From NCBI GenBank assembly GCA_030595845.1, contig JAUVCL010000069.1:1-10009 (forward strand): a stretch of 10,009 nucleotides of DNA, in the 5' to 3' direction. The position numbers were made by a program, and so were the translations under genes. This DNA is from Campylobacterota bacterium (GTDB taxonomy: Bacteria > Campylobacterota > Campylobacteria > Campylobacterales > Sulfurovaceae). Below the pieces are notes generated by a model, which saw only the letters and a program-made list of their open reading frames with translations, did not search any database and was not told where the DNA came from. Shown piece by piece: positions 1 to 4,643 of the stretch. The number at the start of each line of letters is the position of its first letter. Positions within the stretch are counted from its first letter, which is position 1.

Positions 1-410
1 CCCTTGCTCATGGTCTAGCCCAAAGTATAGTAGAGAAAAGGAGCCTTGCACTTTTTATAGATTCTGCGGGTACCAGTGACTGGCATGAAGGTGAGGCACC
101 CTGTGCCAATTCCATAAAAGTCGCAAAAGAACACCAGGTGGATATCAGCCAGCAACGCTCACGCCCGATAACCAAAGAGGACATCGCATCTTTTGATTAT
201 GTTGTGGCTATGGACAAGCAGAACAAAGAAGATATGGAAGCTTTTGGATTTAAAAATGTCTATCTTTTGGGTGATTTTTCAGACTATACTGGTGAAGATG
301 TTCCTGACCCATGGTTTTTTAAAGGCTTTGAAGGATTTGAAAAAGTGTATACTATGGTTTCACTCTGTGTAGAAGACTTTATGAAAAAGGTGGAAGATGA
401 AAGCCTCTGA
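1..410 (+). CDS. Low-molecular-weight protein tyrosine phosphatase, 5'-truncated
   Basis: Reading from base 3, 135 residues remain before TGA at 408-410; the start lies outside the window. The family dephosphorylates phosphotyrosine in the cytoplasm through a cysteine-phosphate intermediate. The first visible residues, LAHGLAQ, match the helix right after the family's C-x5-R-S P-loop, so the catalytic Cys and Arg should lie just upstream and cannot be checked. What is visible fits well: a DSAGTSDWHEGEAP segment (DSAGT-x-W-x-x-G signature), the RSRPIT motif, FDYVVAMD, and a C-terminal VPDPW motif whose Asp (codon 306-308) corresponds to the family's general acid. A C-terminal helix after DPW also matches. 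The last 14 bases overlap cutA, whose ribosome binding site lies inside this gene. ArsC-type arsenate reductases share the fold, but the DPW segment favours LMW-PTP. The physiological substrate is unknown. Confidence 0.88.
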   Translation, partial: LAHGLAQSIVEKRSLALFIDSAGTSDWHEGEAPCANSIKVAKEHQVDISQQRSRPITKEDIASFDYVVAMDKQNKEDMEAFGFKNVYLLGDFSDYTGEDVPDPWFFKGFEGFEKVYTMVSLCVEDFMKKVEDESL

Positions 411-744
411 CTACTGTATTATCAGTACCACAACCGATACAAAAGAAAATGCAAACCTAATCACCAAGACCCTGCTTCAAAAAAAACTGGTCGCCTGTGT
501 ACAGTCTTCCACTGTCAAAAGTTCATACCGATGGCAAGGGAAGATCATATTGGATGACGAGATACAACTTCAGATGAAGACAAAAACATCTCTCTTTGAT
601 CTCATCAAAAAAGAAATTGAAGTACTTCATACTTATGAAACACCGGAAATCATCATGGTAGATCTTTTAAATGCCAATGACTTCTATCTTGAATGGATAG
701 AAAAAGAAACCATTAATGTTAAAGGAAAGCAATGTACAAATTAA
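397..744 (+). CDS. cutA: CutA1 divalent-cation tolerance protein
   Basis: This 115-residue protein has the usual CutA length. Recognisable parts are the first strand with STTTDTKENAN (residues 10-20), the LVACVQ segment with Cys34, the YRWQGKI hairpin (44-50), the DEIQLQMKT strand (54-62) and HTYETPEI (78-85), which corresponds to the usual HPYE-x-PEI. The Thr at residue 79 in place of Pro is a small deviation. The family forms ferredoxin-like trimers. It was named for copper tolerance in Escherichia coli, but its biochemical role is still unsettled. The start at ATG 397 is supported by an AAGGTGGAAG ribosome binding site at 387-396 inside the preceding phosphatase gene, with which it overlaps by 14 bases. 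Its own 3' end overlaps the next gene by 13 bases, so the three genes should be co-transcribed and translationally coupled. Confidence 0.94.
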   Translation: MKASDYCIISTTTDTKENANLITKTLLQKKLVACVQSSTVKSSYRWQGKIILDDEIQLQMKTKTSLFDLIKKEIEVLHTYETPEIIMVDLLNANDFYLEWIEKETINVKGKQCTN

Positions 745-1454
745 CTAAACTCCTCGTAGTCAGCCATCTGGCTATTTTCGCAACGATGAACCTCTCTCAA
801 GCAGAAAGCTTCTGGGATAAAACAAAAAATGCTGTCTCTGATACTGCTGATATGCTCACCAGTGATGAAACAAAAGAGAATGCAAATATCCTATGGGAAA
901 AAACAAAAACTGCAGTTTCAGATACAACAACAAAAGTCGTAGATACGGCAGATGATGCTATAAACAGTGATGATGCTACCCCAGAACAAGAGAGACAAAC
1001 GATTGACAGTAACGCACAAAAGGCGCTATCTAGATTATTTGATGAGTCACAAGAAGCCCAAGAACTTTATGAAAAAGCGGTAGGTTACGCAGTATTTGAT
1101 TCTCGTGAATTCGCTTTTTTGATAAAAACAGGCTTTGGTTCTGGTGTCGCAGTCCATAAAAGCACAAATGCACGAACCTATATGAAGATGGCAAGTGGCG
1201 GTCTCAATATCGGAGGAGGTATCAAGTATGTTCAAGTGATCTTCTTATTTCCAACGGAGAGTAGTTTCAATACCTTTACTACAGAAGGTTGGAATGCAGA
1301 AGCTGATGCCTCTGCTGTTGGAGGAGATGATAGTGCTCAAATCGGGATGACCTTAGCAGATGGTACAAAAGTCTATGAATTGGTTGATACGGGGATTATG
1401 GCAAAAATGAGTATCAGTGGAACAAAATACTGGAAAGATGATGATCTTAATTAA
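732..1454 (+). CDS. Exported SYLF/Ysc84-domain lipid-binding protein
   Basis: This 240-residue protein begins with a signal peptide (YKLTK, then a hydrophobic run) with likely cleavage after SQA at residue 24, so it should be periplasmic. Residues 25-80 are polar and helical-looking and hold an imperfect internal duplication, W-x-KTK-x-AVSDT, at 28-38 and 55-65. Residues from about 90 to 236 fit the SYLF (Ysc84) domain: an initial helix (NAQKALSRLF), YAVFDSREFAFLIKTGFGSG, a strand with YMKMASGGLNIGGG, the VQVIFLF strand, and a tail with GTKVYELVDTGI and ending near KYW. Eukaryotic SYLF domains bind phosphoinositides; in bacteria the function is largely unknown, with an envelope or lipid role presumed. 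ATG 732 is preceded by AAAGGAAAG, which sits in the 3' end of cutA, and the two genes overlap by 13 bases. No clear rho-independent terminator follows; the repeat element starts 23 bases after the stop. Confidence 0.82.
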   Translation: MYKLTKLLVVSHLAIFATMNLSQAESFWDKTKNAVSDTADMLTSDETKENANILWEKTKTAVSDTTTKVVDTADDAINSDDATPEQERQTIDSNAQKALSRLFDESQEAQELYEKAVGYAVFDSREFAFLIKTGFGSGVAVHKSTNARTYMKMASGGLNIGGGIKYVQVIFLFPTESSFNTFTTEGWNAEADASAVGGDDSAQIGMTLADGTKVYELVDTGIMAKMSISGTKYWKDDDLN

Positions 1455-1480
1455 TGGCCTAGTGAATACACACTCTATCT

Positions 1481-1505
1481 CGTTCCCACGTTGCACGTGG
1501 GAATG
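1481..1505. repeat. REP-like hairpin 1
   Basis: TTCCCACGT (1483-1491) pairs perfectly with ACGTGGGAA (1495-1503) around a 3-base loop. One G-T pair and one C-G pair extend it outward. The outer flank reads CTCG and the inner flank reads TGCA, so the hairpin has an outer and an inner side. It lies 29 bases after the SYLF stop codon but lacks a following U-run, so it is not a classic terminator. Confidence 0.85.
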
Positions 1506-1510
1506 CACAA

Positions 1511-1664
1511 ATTTAAAATTATATGACAATTTGACATACTTTACCACTCCCACATTTATATAAACTATAATACAAAAATAAGGTTAAAATTATAGCAAGA
1601 AGTTCTAGTATATCCTTTGGATGTTGAGCATTTTTGGTAGTTTGTATTCTGTGCATTCCCACGT
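1511..1664 (+). repeat. Spacer direct repeat, copy A
   Basis: This is the left copy of the 154-base repeat. It starts ATTTAAAATTATATGA and runs into the left arm of hairpin 2. It carries TTGACA at 1531-1536 and TATAAT at 1566-1571, but these are 29 bases apart and so do not make a standard sigma-70 promoter together. Where copy B has an ATG behind an AAGG motif, this copy has ATA. Confidence 0.82.
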
Positions 1665-1680
1665 GCAACGTGGGAATGCA
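1652..1680. repeat. REP-like hairpin 2, perfect 13-bp stem
   Basis: TGCATTCCCACGT (1652-1664) and ACGTGGGAATGCA (1668-1680) are perfect reverse complements with a 3-base loop (GCA). This is the longest stem of the three and the only one with the TGCA flank on both sides. It lies at the junction between the two spacer copies, as expected if two single units were joined through a shared hairpin. Confidence 0.88.
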
Positions 1681-1687
1681 TATTCAG

Positions 1688-1841
1688 ATTTAAAATTATA
1701 TGATTATTTGACATACTTCATCACTCCCACATTTATATAAACTATAATACAAAAATAAGGTTAAAATTATGGCAAGAAGGTGTAGTATAGCTTTTGGATG
1801 TTGAGCATTTTGGGTAGTTTGTATTCTGAGCATTCCCACGT
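1688..1841 (+). repeat. Spacer direct repeat, copy B
   Basis: This is the right copy of the same 154-base repeat, ending in the left arm of hairpin 3. It keeps the TATAAT box (1743-1748), and an AAGG at 1757-1760 precedes ATG 1769, which opens a frame of only 11 residues (MARRCSIAFGC) before TGA at 1802-1804. The substitutions are scattered relative to copy A, which suggests an old duplication or independent drift after insertion. Confidence 0.82.
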
Positions 1842-1855
1842 ACAACGTGGGAACG
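1831..1855. repeat. REP-like hairpin 3
   Basis: TTCCCACGT (1833-1841) pairs with ACGTGGGAA (1845-1853) around the loop ACA. The right flank is CGAGA, the mirror of the left flank of hairpin 1, while the left flank is GCA as in the inner hairpin. Hairpins 1 and 3 therefore face outward in opposite directions and close the element. Confidence 0.85.
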
Positions 1856-1955
1856 AGAGAAGAATATTCTGCTAAATTTCTCTAAACTCTCAAATATTCA
1901 CATTTGATTTACATTAGAATGATACAATGAAACAAAAAATGGAAGGAAGTATGGT

Positions 1956-2258
1956 ATGCGATCAAAAATCATCTATGTCGTAGTATTTATGCTTGCTTTC
2001 AGTGCTTTTCATGATTCCTTTATTTCATTGATCGATACCCGTGAACATACAGACATCGTACATTATGTACATGATGATGTTTCCAGTTCAGAGTGCAGTG
2101 AATTCAATGAAATACACAGCATGTTCCATTTTATGGCTATTGTCTCCTCTAGCAAAAACACGCAAATAGACTTTGACAAAAGAGAAGTGATACCCCATCT
2201 TTTAGTCCAGTACACCCCTCCTCTCACAAGAACATCTTACAAACCCCCTATAGTATAA
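1956..2258 (+). CDS. Small exported His/acid-rich protein upstream of metal efflux genes
   Basis: This 100-residue protein belongs to no family I can name with certainty. Residues 3-17 are a hydrophobic stretch after a basic start (MRSK), consistent with a signal peptide or membrane anchor. The following region is rich in possible metal ligands: His31, His36, His39, Asp40, Asp41, Cys47, Glu50, Glu53, His54 and His58. The C-terminus ends YTPPLTRTSYKPPIV, with a terminal PPI motif of the kind I associate with short orphan proteins ahead of metal efflux operons; that is memory, not a search. ATG 1956 is preceded by GGAAGGA at 1941-1947. An AT-rich leader with TAGAAT (1915-1920) and TACAAT (1923-1928) could supply a -10 box, but no convincing -35 is visible. 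The outer membrane factor starts 118 bases after its stop. A periplasmic metal-binding or sensing role is inferred from composition and position. Confidence 0.68.
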   Translation: MRSKIIYVVVFMLAFSAFHDSFISLIDTREHTDIVHYVHDDVSSSECSEFNEIHSMFHFMAIVSSSKNTQIDFDKREVIPHLLVQYTPPLTRTSYKPPIV

Positions 2259-2284
2259 ACTCCATACATTAACATTAAACCCAA

Positions 2285-2304
2285 ACATTATATGCCCATA
2301 ATGT
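2285..2304. promoter_or_regulatory. 7-bp inverted repeat in the leader of the efflux genes
   Basis: ACATTAT (2285-2291) and ATAATGT (2298-2304) are perfect reverse complements separated by ATGCCC, between the small His-rich gene and the outer membrane factor. It could be an operator for a metal-responsive repressor. It could also be a weak attenuator, since a T-run (2313-2317) follows, though the stem is AT-rich and the T-run is 8 bases away. No regulator gene in the window identifies a cognate protein. Confidence 0.4.
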
Positions 2305-2376
2305 GATTATATTTTTAACATCATGATACAGGGCCTATTGATTACAAGAATTTATTTATTGAAAGAGAAACCATTT

Positions 2377-3570
2377 ATGAAACAACTACTTTTAGTTGCC
2401 CTGCTAATACAGCTAAGTCAGGCATCAACACTGACATTAAAAAAGGTATTGGCCTCAGCAAATAGCAATAATACGCTCATACAGGCAAAAGAGCAGGAAC
2501 GTCTACTCCTTGAAGCGAGAAACCTAGCAGATACATCCTTGGATCCTCTGGAACTTTTCGGTTCAGGTGCCCAAGCCAATCCGCTGATGGGAAAAAGTGA
2601 ATTCGAATACTCTGTGGGGCTTTCTAAACAACTTTCATGGGGAGACACACAAGAACAAGAGCAAAGAATTACAAGACTCAATAACGAAGCTACTCTCTTA
2701 GAAGAAGATAAAAAGATCTTGAATTTTCAAAATGGATTGAAGAGTCTGTATCATCAACATTGTTTGGATCATAAAAACTATAAAAGTTTTAAACAAAATT
2801 ATCGGGACTTTGTAAAACTCTATAAAAAGAAACAAAAAGCCTACAAATACCAAGAGATCTCAAAAGCAGAACTTATGCAGCTTGAAATTGAAAAAAACAA
2901 ACTCTACGCACAACTTCAAGAGATACAAATGATACAAAAGATGTCAAAACAAAAACTTTTTATTTTGGGACGTGTGAATCATTCCAAGAACACAAGATTA
3001 TCCTGTTCAGATATGTACCCTATCAGAGAAAATGTAAAGCTCGGGAAAAATACCTTTCAGCTCTCCAATCAAGCCTATGAAAAACGCATTGAAAGTACAC
3101 AAGTAGCACTTGAAAGACACTCAAAAGCCTTAGACAGAGTCAGTCTCTCTGTCCAATATGAAAACGAAATAGATATAGATAGATATGGTGTAGGTATCTC
3201 TATCCCTCTAACATTTACAAGTACTAGATCAGAACAGGAACGTGCGGCAGCTTTGCATAAAAGTTCAGCGCTTGACCTGTACCATGAACAAGATATGATT
3301 CAGAAGAAAAGTATGTATCTGGAATTGCGATCTATTTTAAAAAGTAATGCTATGATGATCAGGTCACTTAAAAAGAATCTACAAGACTATAAAAAGAATC
3401 TTTTACCTCTCATCAAAAAGAGTTATGACCTGGGAGAAAGCTCCGTCATAGAATATTTACTCAACAGACAAAACTACCATCAACTCAAACAAGAGCTTTT
3501 TACTACACAAAAAGCCTATTATCATACACTATTCAGACTCTATACACTCAGTGAAATGAAGGACAACTAA
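2377..3570 (+). CDS. TolC-family outer membrane factor of the RND metal efflux pump
   Basis: This 397-residue protein should form the trimeric outer membrane channel of the tripartite pump (CzcC/CusC role). I chose ATG 2377 over an in-frame ATG at 2323 because 2377 gives an ideal signal peptide (MKQLLLVALLIQLSQA, cleavage before STLTLKK), whereas the longer form puts a charged stretch in front of it. No lipobox cysteine is present, so it is probably not a lipoprotein as CusC is. The rest is long helical, Lys/Gln/Glu-rich segments with short strand-like parts (SVGLSKQLSWG, SLSVQYENEI, YGVGISIPLTF), matching the two-repeat helix-strand layout of the OEP family. The final part (SYDLGESSVIEYLLNRQNYHQLK) is the typical conserved last helix of the CzcC group. 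Its stop overlaps the next start (TAATG), so translation is coupled. Confidence 0.88.
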   Translation: MKQLLLVALLIQLSQASTLTLKKVLASANSNNTLIQAKEQERLLLEARNLADTSLDPLELFGSGAQANPLMGKSEFEYSVGLSKQLSWGDTQEQEQRITRLNNEATLLEEDKKILNFQNGLKSLYHQHCLDHKNYKSFKQNYRDFVKLYKKKQKAYKYQEISKAELMQLEIEKNKLYAQLQEIQMIQKMSKQKLFILGRVNHSKNTRLSCSDMYPIRENVKLGKNTFQLSNQAYEKRIESTQVALERHSKALDRVSLSVQYENEIDIDRYGVGISIPLTFTSTRSEQERAAALHKSSALDLYHEQDMIQKKSMYLELRSILKSNAMMIRSLKKNLQDYKKNLLPLIKKSYDLGESSVIEYLLNRQNYHQLKQELFTTQKAYYHTLFRLYTLSEMKDN

Positions 3571-4643
3571 TGACAAAAAAACTACTACTCTTAACACTTT
3601 TCACCTGTACAATAAACGCCCAAGATATCGTACTTACTCCAGAGCAGGAAGCAAACTGGCAGATCAAAGTTGAAGTACCACAAAGTTCGCAAAAACTTCC
3701 TTTAGGTGAATTCATCGCTGAAGTGGTCACACCCCCTACCTTACTACATACGATCTCATTACCTTTTGAAGCCAATGTGAAAAAATTGCATGTTGCCAAT
3801 TATCAAAAGGTGAGCAAAGATCAAATTCTTGCAGATGTAACAGGTACTGAATGGATAGAAACGCAGCAAAAAGCGATTGCTGATGCAATAGAATTTAAAC
3901 ATCATGAACATTTAACAGAACGTAAAAACATGCTTTGTAAAGAAGAGATCATCCCACAAAAAGAGTGTGTGGCTGCCAATGCAGAACTTGCAGCAGATAA
4001 AATAAAAGTTGCCGCTTCAAAAGCACTGCTTAAAAGTTATGGTGCAAGTGATGAAATGATCTCTGCTCTCTTTAAAAACTTAACGCTATCACAAACCATA
4101 CAACTAAGAAGTGCTGTAGATGGTCGCATAGTCCACCTTCATGCAACTCCGGGTAAAAGTACCAGCCCTTCTGATGCTCTTTTTATAATACAGCAAGAAG
4201 GTTCACTGTGGCTTGAAAGTGCTATAGAAGCAAAAAGAACACAGGGACTTGAGGAAGGGCAAAAAGTACAGATCACACTTGATAACCATACCTTTGATAC
4301 AAGTATTTTACAGCTATCACCGGTGATAAACCCTGAGAATCAAACCAGACAAATACGTTTTTTAGTCCCTTCTGATATCAAAATATTTTCAGGACTACGC
4401 ACGAATGCAAAGATCACACTGAAACAAAAGAGTCTTAAGATAGAGAAAAAGTCTGTCATTAAAGAGGGTGACAAACAAATTGTATTTGTTAAAACCAAAA
4501 AGGGTTATAACTCTGTAGCTATTGAAATACTTGCTGAAGATAACAGACATTATTATATTAAGCCCTCTACTCTATTGCAAAACAAGATAGCCGTCAATTC
4601 ACTTGCAGTTCTAAAAAACATGCTAGGTGGAGACGATGAATAA
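3570..4643 (+). CDS. Periplasmic adaptor (membrane fusion protein) of the RND metal efflux pump
   Basis: This 357-residue protein has a signal peptide (TKKLLLLTLFTCTINA, cleavage before QDIV). It should link the RND pump to the outer channel. Order of parts: an N-terminal segment with EQEANWQIKVE, typical of CzcB-like adaptors; a first lipoyl half (ISLPFEANVKKLHVANYQKV, residues about 62-81); a helical hairpin (about 92-155); the second lipoyl half (RSAVDGRIVHLHATPGKS, 180-197); a beta-barrel domain; and a C-terminal membrane-proximal domain. The hairpin tip carries R118-x3-L122-x6-P129, close to the R-x3-L-x6-S contact motif of adaptors. Two cysteines, Cys123 and Cys133, flank this tip. Methionine clusters like those of CusB's N-terminus are absent. 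Its last 8 bases overlap the start of the RND gene, which takes its ribosome binding site from here. Confidence 0.87.
   Translation: MTKKLLLLTLFTCTINAQDIVLTPEQEANWQIKVEVPQSSQKLPLGEFIAEVVTPPTLLHTISLPFEANVKKLHVANYQKVSKDQILADVTGTEWIETQQKAIADAIEFKHHEHLTERKNMLCKEEIIPQKECVAANAELAADKIKVAASKALLKSYGASDEMISALFKNLTLSQTIQLRSAVDGRIVHLHATPGKSTSPSDALFIIQQEGSLWLESAIEAKRTQGLEEGQKVQITLDNHTFDTSILQLSPVINPENQTRQIRFLVPSDIKIFSGLRTNAKITLKQKSLKIEKKSVIKEGDKQIVFVKTKKGYNSVAIEILAEDNRHYYIKPSTLLQNKIAVNSLAVLKNMLGGDDE

Larger units (their letters stand above)
1478..1858. repeat. Composite REP/MITE-like element: three hairpins, two direct repeats, 14-bp terminal inverted repeats
   Basis: The element fills most of the gap between the SYLF gene and the efflux locus. 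Its two ends, TCTCGTTCCCACGT (1478-1491) and ACGTGGGAACGAGA (1845-1858), are exact reverse complements. Inside are three palindromes and two spacers repeated in direct orientation (1511-1664 and 1688-1841, offset 177), with about a dozen substitutions and no indels over 154 bases by hand alignment. There is no target-site duplication in the flanks. Arrays of short imperfect palindromes without duplication are typical of REP/BIME elements mobilised by Y1 (RAYT/IS200-like) transposases, so this is probably a non-autonomous relative. No transposase gene is present. The family assignment is inference; the structure itself is read directly from the sequence. Confidence 0.8.

Noticed and set aside
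1481..1505. Rho-independent terminator of the SYLF gene
   Set aside because: The stem is strong but no U-run follows, and identical hairpins recur twice further on as parts of a repeat element.
1531..1571. Sigma-70 promoter formed by TTGACA and TATAAT in the repeat spacer
   Set aside because: The two boxes are 29 bases apart, too far for a standard promoter; the -10 box alone may still act.
1478..1858. CRISPR array
   Set aside because: Only three palindromes occur, the spacers are about 150 bases long and are themselves repeated, and no cas gene is nearby.
2057..2069. Palindrome GTACATTATGTAC inside the small His-rich gene as an operator
   Set aside because: It lies within coding sequence that specifies His, Tyr and Val codons of the ligand-rich region, and a short AT-rich palindrome here is likely by chance.
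2323..2376. Longer start for the outer membrane factor at ATG 2323
   Set aside because: It would place 18 mostly unrelated residues before a textbook signal peptide that starts at ATG 2377.
4627..4635. GTG start for the RND pump
   Set aside because: This GTG falls inside the AGGTGG ribosome binding site that serves ATG 4636, and the family N-terminus matches the later start.
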